Shown here: positions 10,901 through 23,078 of the stretch, piece by piece
How positions within the stretch are numbered: position 1 is the first letter of the stretch
Layout: every line of letters begins with the position of its first letter
Source: Adenanthera pavonina
Taxonomy: Eukaryota > Streptophyta > Magnoliopsida > Fabales > Fabaceae
Assembly (NCBI GenBank): GCA_026686845.1
Contig: JAIVEN010000015.1
Location: forward strand, 16,225,501-16,289,500
Length of the DNA: 64,000 nt
Direction of reading: 5' to 3'
The notes under the pieces: model-generated
What the model saw: only the letters and a program-made list of their open reading frames with translations
Databases searched by the model: none
What the model was told of the DNA's origin: nothing
Made by a program: the position numbers and the translations under genes

Positions 10901-12794
10901 GGACGGTACGTTATGCTAGTGCGCATGCTCATCTTGGTAGAACAGGTAGTAGGAGAGATGACTTGGAATCTCTTGCTTATACTCTTATCTTCCTTCTTCG
11001 TGGTCGGTTACCTTGGCAAGGATATCAGGTAATTATTTACCGAACATAATGGCTTTTTTGTGGATAATATATAATTATTATTTTAATTTTAATTTAATGT
11101 AATTTTTTGTTGCAGGGAGAAAATAAAGGATTTCTTGTCTGCAAGAAGAAGATGGCCACTTCCCCTGAAACTTTGTGTTGCTTTTGTCCCCAACCTTTCC
11201 GGCAGTTCATTGAGTATGTGGTGAATTTGAAGTTTGATGAGGAACCTAATTATGCGAAATATATATCCCTTTTTGATGGTATTGTTGGTCCAAATCCGGA
11301 CATCAGGCCAATAAACACTGATGGTGCTCAGAAGGTAATAAATGGTATAATTGCTCTAATATTCTGATGTTTACTGTTGCTAAGTCTCATTGCCACCCTT
11401 GTTTTTCGGTGGTGTTATAAAGCTTATATGTCAGGTTGGCCATAAGAGAGGGCGTTTGACCATGGAAGAGGATGATGATGAACAGCCAAAGAAGAAGGTC
11501 AGAATGGGAATGCCAGCAACCCAATGGATTAGTGTTTATAATGCTCGTCGACCAATGAAGCAAAGGTTATCTTCTGGAGTTATGTAAGTTAGAAGCTGAT
11601 TAAAAAATGGTCAGTTTTTAACTACTATATTTTGATGTAGGTATCATTACAATGTTGCTGATGTGCGGCTGTCCCAACACATAGAGAAAGGAAATGAGGA
11701 TGGTTTGCTTATCAGCAGTGTGGCTTCTTGTTCAAACCTTTGGGCACTTATTATGGATGCTGGCACTGGTTTCACTGCACAAGTTTATGAACTCTCACCT
11801 CACTTTCTTCACAAGGTTGGGTGATCCATGTTATATTCCTTGTTTGATGTTAGTGATAGGAAATACAGTGTATGGTAGTTAACAGTTTTTGTGCTTTACT
11901 TGAAATTTATGTGAGTTGACAGACTTATCACATCTGTTGTTATTTTTGTAGGAATGGATTATGGAACAATGGGAGAAGAATTACTACATTAGTGCCATAG
12001 CAGGAGCTAATAATGGTAGCTCATTGGTTGTAATGTCCAAAGGTGAGTATCCTTGGACCCATTAATCATCAGGCGTATATATTTGGGATGACAATAATTG
12101 GCTTGATTACGTTGGAATTTGATGATGACTTGTTAGCTTGAACTAGAAGTGTGTGTTTAAACTGTTATCTCACTTCTACTGCTGGTCTATGGCTCTCAGG
12201 GACACAGTACTTACAGCAGTCATATAAAGTCAGTGATTCATTTCCATTCAAGTGGATCAATAAAAAATGGAGAGAAGGGTTTTATGTCACTGGCATGGCC
12301 ACTGCTGGAAGTAGATGGGCAATTGTCATGTCCCGTGGTGCAGGATTTTCAGACCAGGTATCACCAGGACTCTGAAATATCTTATCAGTTAGAAATCTCG
12401 GGTGCTAAAGAATTATGTCTGACTCATATATCTCCTTCTGAAATCAATGGTAGGTTGTGGAACTTGATTTCCTGTATCCCAGTGAAGGTATTCATCGTAG
12501 GTGGGATAATGGTTACCGCATCACATCAACTGCTGCAACTTGGGATCAAGCAGCCTTCGTTCTTAGTGTACCAAGAAGGAAACCAGCTGATGAAACTCAA
12601 GAGACACTTCGTACATCTGCTTTCCCTAGTACTCATGTTAAGGTGGTTACTGCACCTGAATTTTTTTCTCACATCCACTGCCATTTCATGAATTTTTATT
12701 TTCTTCAAATATTTGATTTGTTGTTTTTATGCAGGAAAAATGGGCAAAGAACCTGTATATTGCATCTATTTGTTATGGGAGAACAGTTTCATAA
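7946..12794 (+). CDS. MUT9-like (PPK/MLK) casein-kinase-1-type Ser/Thr kinase, 16 exons
   Basis: Exons: 7946-8323, 8906-9037, 9122-9195, 9731-9800, 9889-9944, 10050-10121, 10544-10638, 10742-10808, 10899-11028, 11116-11334, 11435-11565, 11641-11815, 11952-12042, 12200-12357, 12454-12642, 12735-12794. They sum to 2097 nt (698 residues) with no internal stop. The order is a basic, disordered N-terminus (1-126), glycine loop GKGGFGQVY (142-150), VALK lysine 174, catalytic loop HGDVKPEN with Asp266, DLG in place of DFG (289-291) as in this family, and '[13 protein letters not shown]' typical of CK1-like kinases. A conserved MLK-specific C-terminal domain follows, ending CYGRTVS. Family members are nuclear and phosphorylate histones (H3T3, H2A) and photoreceptor partners such as cryptochromes and PIFs. 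The annotated acceptor at 11641 pairs with either of two in-frame donors (see findings). The gene is convergent with the SAWADEE gene downstream. Confidence 0.95.
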
Positions 12795-15700
12795 GCTGCT
12801 GAGCTTTCTTGATATTTTGGCTGACCTATTTTTGACTTCTCACAAGATCCTGCTTGTCCTTACATCTGCCACTTTGGACGAAAGATCCTCTAGACAAGTT
12901 TTCTGAACAATGCAGTTCAGCCTTGATGTATGCTAAACCTTTCTTTATGGTCACCATCACTTATCATTTGGTACAATGCCTGTGCACTGTATGTCAACTC
13001 TGTCAACATGCTTATAAGCAAAAATAGATCATGTCCATTTGGAAAAGTCCTAAGATAGGAAGTTTGTATAGATTGAACAAATAATTACTCTGTTGAAGCC
13101 ATGTGCACAGGTCAGGTTTTTGTTTATTAATGGTATTTTGCATTTTGCAAATGTGCAACTATGATTTTCCAGTGGAAACAGGAGACTTTCTGCTTTGCAG
13201 TCTTGTACTTGATCCTTTCCATTCTTCCCTCCTTTCACTTAAAGTAACAGATGGCCTCTTGGATGTCTGAATTTGACCTTGAGGATGGAAAGAAGTTGTA
13301 TACTCGCAGCAGTTTGTAATTGATCAATTATTGTCATTATAGTACCATCTTGTTATTGATTGATTATTATTATCAGAGTATCATCTTTATTGTCTATTTC
13401 GCAATATTTATGGCTGGTTACATCTTGATGTATTTGTTTTGTGGGTTGATCTGATGAAATGCAATTGGGGTTTTTCTGCTCTAAACAAAGGATACGATTT
13501 CAAGATCTGTACTGATGTTTCATTCTTCTGTTACAATACAGTTTTGATTCTAAGTAATCAGTGCGTCTGAAAAAGTTGCCTTTTCATTGTCGGTCTAATA
13601 TTATTTACTTTTTTCCTTTCTTGGTAGTCTGTCATCTAGGTGTTTCAGTATATGTAGCATTTAGTTTTTTTTTGAACAGGAGCTACGTGAGCATCTGTAG
13701 AAATATTCCTGACTTTGACAGTTACATATCTCTATAGTTGTAATTAATCTTTACTTTCAGTACCCAAAATCTGCTTTGGCTCCTGGCCAGTCCTTCTTCG
13801 TGACTGGGTGCTTAATTTTGTTTGATTATTTTTCTTATATCAAGCGTGGCAAGATTCACTTTTGATTCTGATCTTGGTTCCATTGGAAGCTCAGTCAAGG
13901 TGACAAACTATCTTGGCCCCCTGTGTAATCGACTCATGTAATACCTGATACTTCACTTAGACATATATGAGGCAGGTATTTAATACTCAAGCTAGTATTG
14001 CATTTCTCTTATATTGTTGTGCTACTAACACGTTTGCCTACTCTGACTGAGACATTCTTTTATCTCTATGTTTGATGTATGCTTCGACTAACAGCATTTT
14101 GCTTTGGTTTCTGACATTTTGGTTATAATTTGCTTCTCTTTGTTCATTTAATTGCTACTGGCTGTTCCCTCAACATAAATTCATGTTTTAAAGATATTTC
14201 ATTGACATTCTGCGTCTGTGGTAACTTACAGATTTGAAAATTTTGCTTCAAACCATAATTATGATGCTGGGCCATTGTCGTCTGTGGGGAGGCTCTGGAG
14301 GTGTAGTTTTTGAACCTGTTTAGTGTAAGTGATTCTTACCCCTTCTAAAATATTTGAAGGCTTCAATATGTGAGATTTTTTTTGGGTATCTAGTGCTAAA
14401 ATTAACAAAATAATTTAGATTATTTCATTTATGTCAAATAATTTTACTTTTAAGTGCACTGGACCTCCAAACGTGTTTTCCTATATAGCTATGGTTTCTT
14501 GATAAAATCTAATTTTGGCAGATGATGTCAACAAGCAATTTGGAATCCACTGGATTTGATATCAGTATCCTTAAAATATAGGTGTGGCCCTTGCTAAGGT
14601 GCTGCACTTTTTCATGTGCTTGTTATTTACGATATTAGTAGCTTAAGTGAGATGGAAAGATAATGTCAAACAAATTTTTTTAAAGTTGATTGGACTTGGT
14701 GGGATAAGTTAATTGTTATTGTATTAGCAGATATTTTGAAGACGTTGTGAAATATATGGGAAAAGAATTGTGGTCTTTGGACAATGTTTCCTTTTAATTT
14801 TTAGATGAAAATTTTCAATTAGTTGCCAGGATTTGAAATTTCTGTTCTGGAGTATGAATGTTTCGAAGTTAAGAATAATGAGTTTTTGGATGAAATTTAT
14901 CAAATCAAGAAAGAGAATAAAATAAATCTTTCGAAAGATTTTTTTCCACATGTTCCATCCACGCTTTCAGAACCTACACAAAGCTTTCCTCCAGCTTTCT
15001 ATTTCGAAGTAACATGAAATTACGTTAGGTGGGTCCTTGATTTGACGAAGCCATTAAAGAAAATTTTTATTTGAAAGTTGTGCGTTACAGTCTGAGCTGG
15101 TTGCCTTACCCTAAATGGAATCTAATTTCTTGTACCGTTTGGCTTCAAACCACGTAATGTCTACACGATCGAGATTGAAGAACGTGTGCCGTCGCCTGGT
15201 CTGACTTTTACGAGATTTTGTTTGTTTGTTTTGGGCTAAACAGTATTATGGCGATGCTTTCTAACAGTCGCCAGTTATTTTTGATGGGCAGTTGGGCTGA
15301 CTTTTACATCAGTTTCCATTACAATCAATTGAGACGAGCTAGCAATGCTGGTCTAACATTCGCCAGTTACTTTTCATGAGCAATGCTAGTCTACATGCAA
15401 CACTGAATCATATGGGTGGGTTCTACATGCAATACTGACAAGTAATTTAAAAAGATACAGCAGACTCTCAAATATTATCTGTATCAAGATTGCCTATACG
15501 AAATCCCGCATCATATTCCATGCTGCCCAGCCTACCACATAGGTATATGATAGATATATAGATACATATATATATATATATATATATAACAATCGTCCAA
15601 CACCGAGTTTGGAACCAGAAGTAAAATATGAAAGTCAACATTACCGTGAGACGTTCTGTGCCAAAAAGTTGATTGGGGACTCAGGCCACGATGTGGTGTT

Positions 15701-16065
15701 GAAAATGTGCATCCAAATAAGTTGTCATTGAAAATACTTTTTATCATTTTAGGCTGTCTCAATGAAGATAGTGAAGGATAGCATGACTGCAAGGTATAAC
15801 ATATCTCGCCGACCCGCAAATTAAACTGACGGCTCACACATCTAATTTGCCTTCGTACACACCCGAAAGTTAACAAAATTCCATGTTTCAGCTATTGAAG
15901 CGATATGAACATGCCAAAACACAGAAATATTCAGCCGGCATTCGTGCAGAAACCCGCCGGGTATCCAGGTCATTGCTGACACCTACATGTTGCAGCCTGA
16001 ATTTCAAAAATTAATTGGTACCATATAAAACTAGGATCTTTTCTCTTTTTTTTTTGGATAAAAAT
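12795..16065. other. Convergent intergenic region with 3' UTRs
   Basis: The 3' UTR of the kinase starts here, and the 3' UTR of the minus-strand SAWADEE gene ends here. No further exon could be joined to either gene. A 64-residue open frame at 14823-15017 and a 114-residue frame at 15532-15876 (-) lack recognisable domains. An (AT)n microsatellite lies at about 15567-15588. Confidence 0.4.
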
Positions 16066-19000
16066 TTAAACCCAGGATCTTGGCCTGCAGCAAAGTCTCC
16101 TCAGGCGAACTTTTTCCTGGAAATGGAAAAATGAAATTGGAAATTTTGCATTACACAATAACTTGTTAGCACAAGCCAACAAGGAGAAAAATTCTTACCT
16201 CACTATTGTCATGATCATACCGAATCAAGAAGAGACACCTACAGCCTCTGATATCATGCATTTTCCTTTGGATCTCTAAAATTTGGGCATCATAATAAAT
16301 TGCTTGATCTCTCCTCTCCTAAAATCAAAATGATTTTGTCAAGTGAAAATACACTGCAAGGCAGACAACTACTTGGTCAGCACAGTAAAGTCTGAATCAC
16401 CTGGAAGCATAAGACAGGGTCTCCAACTTTTAGGTTGAAACATTCAGTATTTTCAAAAGGCACTGATCGTTCTCTTACTGCATTTTTTATATTGATCCAC
16501 TCATCTTCCTCGGCTCCAAATCCAACAAATCTGACACGGACTTCCTTTAACAAAGGGCAAAACTGTATCAGAGGTGAAACTTCTCCACTCTTTTTGTGGG
16601 AGTGTCAAAATGATCAAACCCAACATTAAGCTTTGCAACACTATGCTATGAAACTTAAGATAATGAAAACTTACAGCTTCAGCTGTGCTGAGAAATCTGT
16701 GGGCTAGAAACTTCTCAACGTCGTACCTGTAGAAAATATCAATACCTCACAATATTTGAAAAATAGAGTCTACGACACTGTCATGTGTCTTCATCTAGAC
16801 CAAGTAGCAAATAGGTGAATATTTTGAATGCAGCATATACAAAAAGCTTAGAAATATTCTTTGGCATTCTTGTAATGATTGCCACTATAACCTCCCCCCA
16901 CTGCTAATAGCATAGGCGGTGGTCCCAAAGCTCAAACTAACAATACAAACCCAAGGCTTTGGGGCAAGGCAAGTGTGGTGCATTTTGTCAAAAAACCCCA
17001 CTATGGCTTCCTACTTGATATTGTTACAGCAGCTTTAAGGAGGAAACAAGTTGATTGCTTTGACATAAATGTTAGATTTTACTACACAAAAGCAGCATGG
17101 TTTAGGTTCAGCAACATTGGCATGTTATATGATTGAGTCTTTTCAAGAGATTGTCAATATCTTTAACTCCTATCAGTAGGAAATTTCAATATTTGAGAAG
17201 CCAAGGCAGCCCTGGAAGGGCTAGCTTAAAGCAGAGAAGCATATAATACTAGATGTTTGCTACCCCTTCAGCAATTTACAAATTGCTAAATGAATTCAAA
17301 CGAGCTAACATATATGCTCACCATGCTCCATCTTTTGATGACCTTGCCTCAAATTCCAACTCCGATGGGTCTGGGATGATTTCTCCTAAAAAGTAAATAT
17401 TTCATTTCAGAGACAACCTCCACTGGATGAGCCGATTTGATACAATAAACTGCACATTGACCAAAATATCTATCTATAAACACAAGCATATCAGCTAGCT
17501 TAAATCAATGAATAGGAAAATAAAATGTGAGAACGGGCTATGGAACACTATGTTGATCTTCTTGCTTACTTCATTCCAGCCAAAGTCTGCCCTTATATGT
17601 CATTGATTTTATTTTGGGAACACATTCCTAGTACCATAAAGCAGTTTCACATAATGATTTCATCACATTCATGATTTTATACCAAATAAAGGAACGAAAG
17701 ACATTTGCCACATGAAACCCAAACACATCAACCACAAAATTGGCAGCCTAGCAAGCACACGCCACAACTAGAGAAATGGTAGAGATTGCAAAAATACTAA
17801 TACAAACAAATAATTTTTGAAACCACTGTGCTGAAATTATGAACACTGGAAGAATTGAATTAACTAAACAAATTCTTTCCCCTCCCTTTCAGTGTTTTTT
17901 TGTGGCAATGTGAAAGCTAATCACAAATAATAAAAGATTCTAGGATTAAACCAGTAATGATATGTTGAAGTGTCTAATGTCAACATCATTTGCACTTCAG
18001 AAATCAAAAGATAAACATATAGGGTGAACCAAGGAAAGAAGACAAGATAGTTCTAACAAGTAACAAAAGGATAAACATCAAGTTTTACACAAATAATGAA
18101 ACTCACAACTGTATATAGAGAACCTAGAGAAGAAGACAAGATAAATCTAATGAACACAAACATTAAGTTTTACATAAAGGATGAAGCTCACAAGTAGAAG
18201 AGGGAGCTATGCTAAGATCCCTTAGGCATATGAGAGCTCTACCTTCCTTACTTTCAAGGCCTTTTGTAAGAATCAACTCATTTTTAGGGACTTCTGGTGA
18301 TTCTTGAAGCCTTGTCTGCAACCAACCCTGTATCTAAACATCCTCCACCAAAGAAACAAACGACTAATTAAATATTAACAAAGAATGAAAGAACTAAAAG
18401 CCAAAAAGAAAAGAAGGCGAATGGGGACTTGGAAATACATAAGAAAATTGTACTAACCTCAGTCCATTTTATGACAGGTTTGCCTGCACGACCAGAGGAG
18501 CGGCTGCACAGAAATAATATGCAAACAGCACTTACTCCTCAGGATGACATGAGACTCTTATCTTAGCACCAGAAGAGAAATCAACAAATAATGAAAATTA
18601 TACCACAAGTGCATCCAGAGAGAAACTCACTTAAAACTTCTCGTAAGCTTTTGGCAAAACTCCCGGCCCAGTGATTGTTCCCCTAAATCTTTCAGCACTT
18701 TTTCCATTTTCTCAATCTGTCCGCCACAGTGAGACAAAAGTCAACTCATTTTAATATAGTAAGTCGCCAGAGTACAAACACAATTACATGCTAAGAAAGG
18801 CTATTAAGTCTTAATGACACTAACAACCATATTCGATGCATTGCAGAAACATCATGCAGAGTTATCCAAAAGCTAATGCACCTTCATTGTTTCAATATTA
18901 TTTTATCGACAGTGATAGTAGATCACAAAATCCAAGAAGTTCATTAAACAGGAACCAACTTGCCAAAATTTTCAAACAAGTGTCATCACTATCAGATCAC

Positions 19001-19706
19001 ACATACTGATGTGCTTCTTAACTGTAAAGAGAGAAGCTCTTACAACTCTAGGGATAGTAAACAGACAAAGGTTTGCTATATTCAATTCCCCAGTCATCAT
19101 CCATAATTGAACCGCATGATTCTTATTAAACCATGCAGAAGAGTAAAAAAATACGACATCGAGTATATGAGGGAAGATATAAAACGAAAAAGAAAAAAAA
19201 AGCAGAACAATAATAAGTTCAGGCTTGTCAAACAAGTAATACGCCCAAAGTTGGTCTTGGTATCAATCAGTATACAGCAGAGAAAAAGAAATGTTCTCAG
19301 GATAAGTAAGCCAATAGATGACGCTCCATATGTTTAGATATCAACTGACAGAATAGCGATCACTTTATGAAGTTAAGAGATACATTAGTGAACAAAGGAA
19401 TTCGCGATTAAAATTCTACAAACGTAATTGAACTGACATTCGCAGCTAAGAAACATTTACAGCAGAAAACTGTCTCCAGGCATGGATGAATCTACCAATT
19501 CCAATATAACAATTTAAAATAGGCTTCTTCTAGAGTCCATTGGTTGCCTTCATTTATGTATAATTTTAAATATTAAAACCACCCCCCGCCCCTCCCCCAC
19601 CCCCCCCCCCAAAAAAAAAAAAAAAAAGATGAGAGTAACACAATTATACCTCGGCATTGGTGAATCCAAAGAAGACCGGTCTGTTACGAGGACGCAAGCG
19701 GTCCAT
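16066..19706 (-). CDS. SAWADEE homeodomain homolog (SHH/DTF-type), 9 exons
   Basis: Exons in transcription order: 19706-19650, 18716-18631, 18503-18458, 18333-18243, 17385-17322, 16726-16675, 16544-16401, 16318-16199, 16116-16066. They sum to 711 nt (236 residues), all GT-AG, with no internal stop. Residues about 16-72 form a divergent homeodomain (FTNAEIEKMEK...GWLQTRLQES). Residues about 106-232 form the SAWADEE domain (FEARSSKDGAWYDVEKF, VRFVGFGAEEDEW, then LRRLCCRP). The putative zinc ligands of this fold are visible: Cys in VLCFQ, His in KMHDIRGC, and the two Cys of GCRC. SHH1 reads methylated H3K9/unmethylated H3K4 and recruits RNA polymerase IV for RNA-directed DNA methylation, whereas SHH2-type paralogs are less studied. 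Which subgroup this belongs to needs a tree. The C-terminus is short (two residues after the last Arg-Ser-Trp). Confidence 0.93.
19573..19627. repeat. Poly-C / poly-A low-complexity tract in SAWADEE gene intron 1
   Basis: Plus strand: a C-rich run with a few G and T bases, then a run of about 17 A. It lies in the first intron of the minus-strand gene, where it reads T-run then G-run. It may be prone to assembly or slippage error. Confidence 0.7.
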
Positions 19707-21638
19707 GGAAGCACCTCTGTTTCGCGAAGAAAACAAAGATAGAATATGATTGAATTTCTATGTGTTTTGCTCCACTAAGCACCAGTGGCTCAAAACCCTA
19801 GCAAGGGATTTCCAATTTTGCTACTGTATTTTCGCATTTATAGGGGTATTTGCTAAATGGATTATATTGGTGACTGGAACTGAGGGAACATCGAGAGCCG
19901 AGCCGCCTGCTTTCCGGCAACTGTGTGGATGATCAGCCGTCACGTCAGGAGGATGTCGGTCACCCCGTAAGTTAATAACTGATGGGCCTCTCTTGGATTG
20001 GGGCCGATTAGAGCGTAATGGTTCGTCTAGACTCTCGGATGTATTGAACTAAGAGAACACTAGACCCATACGCCTTAATGCTAGATTTAAGCTTAAATTT
20101 AAGCTAATATCTCACCAAAAAAAAAATTAAGCTAATATGGTCATGTTGCCAAAAAAAAAAAATAATATGGAATGGCTACAGGTTAGTATCGGTTATTTGC
20201 ATATCATATTTAATCATTTTTTGGGAGTGTTATTTCGAGTTAAATCATATTAAATAAATATAATGAGAATGATGAAGCATGGTAAAGGGAAAAAAATCAT
20301 GTTTAATTCAATTTAAATTCAGATTAGTCAAATACTATTGGACAGGCTTCTATTCTTATTCAAATGAGGCAATTAAAATATTAGACTAAACATCTTATTC
20401 AATTCTGCTAACAAAAGTAATGAATGAGAATTATATCGCAAGATATCTAGTGAATGTGGAGAAATTAGGTCCTTGACATCTCTTACTGTTAGGTAGATTT
20501 TGCATATTTTCCTCGTGAGTCTTGAGTGAAGACATTTGCTTTTAAAAAACAAAAGGAACTGAATTTGAAAAGGAAACTGGTTGTACATATACCTGGTTTA
20601 GCAATTTCTGAACATATTTGTAGAATACAGTTGAACTTACTGTAAGATAATGAACACTATCTGAGCATTCTTGTTCTCTAGTTAATACAGATGAAGACAG
20701 GAAGATGGCAGCTGTAGGGAGAATGAGAAGAGTTGCTTCTTTCTGTGCCGAAGAGAAGATGATGGAATCATGTCGTAATGAATGTGAAGGAGCATTTAAG
20801 ACAGGCCCAATGCAAGGTAATCAATATAACTGTGGGGTGGTTATTATTCTTCATTGATCTTGTATTGTATTCCTTCAAACGAACGTCGCTGTTTCAATAC
20901 GGAAATCAATCCAGATAAATTAATGCAAAGCACTTGTCGAAGCAAAGAAAGCTCAATGAGCAAGTTTTAGATGGATGCTGTCATATTGGACAGCAAACAA
21001 GTCACCTTGTCTGGTTGTAAAAGCAAGATTAGAATTATAGTATGCTATTGTTTAATTTGTTACCTGGGGTATAGTCAAGTTTGGAAGGCGGAAACTTCAT
21101 GGGGAAGATAGATTTGACATTGAGCTGTAGTGAGCTAGCTAGCTAGTGGGAGATGAGAAGGTTGACGATAATGATCACGAAGGAAGGCGGGGCAATCTGC
21201 ACACAAACAAACATGATGTCATTGAATAGGGTATAAGGCACTCTTATACGGAAGCAGATATAGTGGTGGGCTGGTATGGGAAGTGGCTTTGAGTGATGGA
21301 GAAAGTGAGAGATTGTGTTACTAGCAGCGGTGTGGAGTTAGATGCGGCGTGTGGATGATATGATATTTATTAGTATCTTAAATTAAATTAATCCTGCATG
21401 TCTGTCATCTAATAAGTGGAATAATTAACAGAGTTGGATTCCTGAGACGCGTTGGTCAGTCAAAAGTGGTGGCTGCCTCTGCCTCCATAGTCCATACCAC
21501 CAATCTGCTCTTCCCGCACCCAAGTGGCAAGCTCGTTTCATTTTAGCATTTATGTCTGCTCAAACTCAAAACTAATTTTTCCTATAAAAAAAAACCAATG
21601 TCCCATCTCCACAACACCATCCCATCGCACTAAACAAG
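19707..21638. promoter_or_regulatory. Divergent intergenic region between SAWADEE and LRR genes
   Basis: This 1.9-kb region should hold both promoters, since the genes point away from each other. Apart from the small frame at 20705-20857, I see no coding sequence. Around 21121-21170 there is a run of AGCTAG repeats. No TATA box was assigned with confidence. Confidence 0.4.
20705..20857 (+). other. Unassigned 50-residue open frame
   Basis: ATG at 20705 gives a 50-residue frame beginning MAAVGRMRRVASFCAEE and containing two Cys spaced by three residues (ESCRNECEG). The composition is less AT-biased than its surroundings, which is why it stands out. It could be a small protein, an exon of an unseen transcript or chance. 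I recognise no family. Confidence 0.15.
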
Positions 21639-23078
21639 ATGCAACTCTCATTCACACCTCTCATCATCCTCTTCACTATCTTCACCCTCCAGTTCTGCCT
21701 CGCCGTCCGCGCTTCCACTTGCCACCCAGATGATGAATTGGGCTTATTGGGTTTCAAATCCGGAATCACGTCCGACCCATCCAACATGCTCGCCTCCTGG
21801 AAGTCTGCTACGGCTTGTTGTACTTGGGCAGGTGTCAACTGCCTGAATGACAACAAACGGGTCACCAGTCTCACCCTCTCCGGTCAACCCGACAAACCCA
21901 ATAGCTTTTTGTCTGGCATTATTTCACCTTCCCTCTCAAAGCTTCGATTCCTTGACGGCATCTACCTCCAAGATCTCAGAAACATTTCGGGCAATTTTCC
22001 CCTGTTTGTTTTCGAGTTACCCAACCTCGTATTCCTTTACATAGAAAATAACCAACTTTCGGGCCCCATACCCGAAAATATTGGTCATCTTACCCGATTA
22101 AGCGCGCTTAGTTTGTCCGGGAATAGATTTACCGGACCAATACCGAGTTCAGTTTCTGAGTTGACTGGGCTAACTCAGCTCAAACTCGGTGGCAACCTTC
22201 TTCGAGGATCGGTGCCCGATGGAATTCGTAGGCTTCGGAATCTCACGTTCCTCAGTCTAGAAGGGAACCAGCTCACTGGTCCAATACCTGATTTCTTTTC
22301 GTCCTTCACAGACCTCCGGATTCTCAGATTTTCCCGTAACAAATTTTCTGGGAAAATCCCACCCTCGATATCATCGCTTGCACCGAAGCTAGGCTACTTG
22401 GAGGTTGGCCACAACCATCTCACGGGACAAATTCCTAGTTTTCTCGGGAATTTCAAGGCACTCGACACCCTCGACCTCTCATCGAACCGGTTCTCGGGGA
22501 CCGTGCCGAGAAGTTTTCGAAACCTCACGAAGATCTTCAATCTCGACCTCTCCAACAATTTTTTCGTGGACCCATTTCCTGAGATGAATGTCAAAGGCAT
22601 TGAATCGCTTGATTTGTCCAATAACAGATTCCATCTGGAGGAGATACCCAGATGGGTCACTTCCTCTCCGATTATTTTCTCTCTCAAGCTCGCTAGGTGT
22701 GGGATAAAGATGAAGCTAGAAGATTGGAAGCCAGTGGAGACATACTTCTATGATTATATTGACCTTTCTGGTAACGAAATATCGGGAAGTCCGGTTGAGC
22801 TGCTGAACAGGACAGAATATTTGGTGGGGTTTTGGGCATCGGAAAATAAATTGCGGTTTAATTTGGAAGATTTAAAAATAGTCAAAACATTGAAGTATTT
22901 GGATTTGGCTAAGAATTCGGTGTTCGGAAAGGTTCCTAACGCCGTTGTTGGACTTGAGAAACTAAATGTGAGCTACAATCATCTTTGCGGTCAAATTCCG
23001 ACAAGGAAGTTTCCAGCCAATGCATTTACAGGGAATGATTGTTTGTGTGGTCCTCCCTTGCAGCCCTGCAAGAATTAA
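21639..23078 (+). CDS. Secreted leucine-rich-repeat protein (PGIP/FLOR1-like LRR family)
   Basis: A single-exon gene of 479 residues. A signal peptide (about 1-25, hydrophobic LIILFTIFTLQFCLAV) leads into an LRRNT cap (CHPDDELGLLGFKSGI...ACCTWAGVNC with its Cys pairs). About ten to twelve plant-type 24-residue LRRs (LxxLxLSGNxFTGPIPSSV pattern) follow, then a C-terminal Cys cap (CLCGPPLQPC). There is no transmembrane helix and no kinase, so it is a wall/apoplast LRR protein, not a receptor kinase. It resembles the LRR family proteins around Arabidopsis At1g33590, related to polygalacturonase inhibitors. LRRs near residues 340-420 are irregular (SPIIFSLKLARCGIKMKLEDW), as in that subfamily. 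Several N-glycosylation sites (NLT, NRT) are visible. A role in defence or development is inferred, not shown. Confidence 0.92.
   Translation: MQLSFTPLIILFTIFTLQFCLAVRASTCHPDDELGLLGFKSGITSDPSNMLASWKSATACCTWAGVNCLNDNKRVTSLTLSGQPDKPNSFLSGIISPSLSKLRFLDGIYLQDLRNISGNFPLFVFELPNLVFLYIENNQLSGPIPENIGHLTRLSALSLSGNRFTGPIPSSVSELTGLTQLKLGGNLLRGSVPDGIRRLRNLTFLSLEGNQLTGPIPDFFSSFTDLRILRFSRNKFSGKIPPSISSLAPKLGYLEVGHNHLTGQIPSFLGNFKALDTLDLSSNRFSGTVPRSFRNLTKIFNLDLSNNFFVDPFPEMNVKGIESLDLSNNRFHLEEIPRWVTSSPIIFSLKLARCGIKMKLEDWKPVETYFYDYIDLSGNEISGSPVELLNRTEYLVGFWASENKLRFNLEDLKIVKTLKYLDLAKNSVFGKVPNAVVGLEKLNVSYNHLCGQIPTRKFPANAFTGNDCLCGPPLQPCKN

Noticed and set aside
12457..12906. 149- and 152-residue frames overlapping the kinase 3' exons
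   Set aside because: These are reading-through or out-of-frame versions of exons 14-16 of the kinase.
14823..15017. 64-residue frame in the convergent intergenic region
   Set aside because: Lys/Asn/Glu-rich and unsupported; likely chance in AT-rich DNA.
15888..15996. Alternative last exon of the SAWADEE gene
   Set aside because: In the required phase it stops after eight residues, and it omits the family-conserved end (RLRRLC-R-P), which 16066-16116 supplies.
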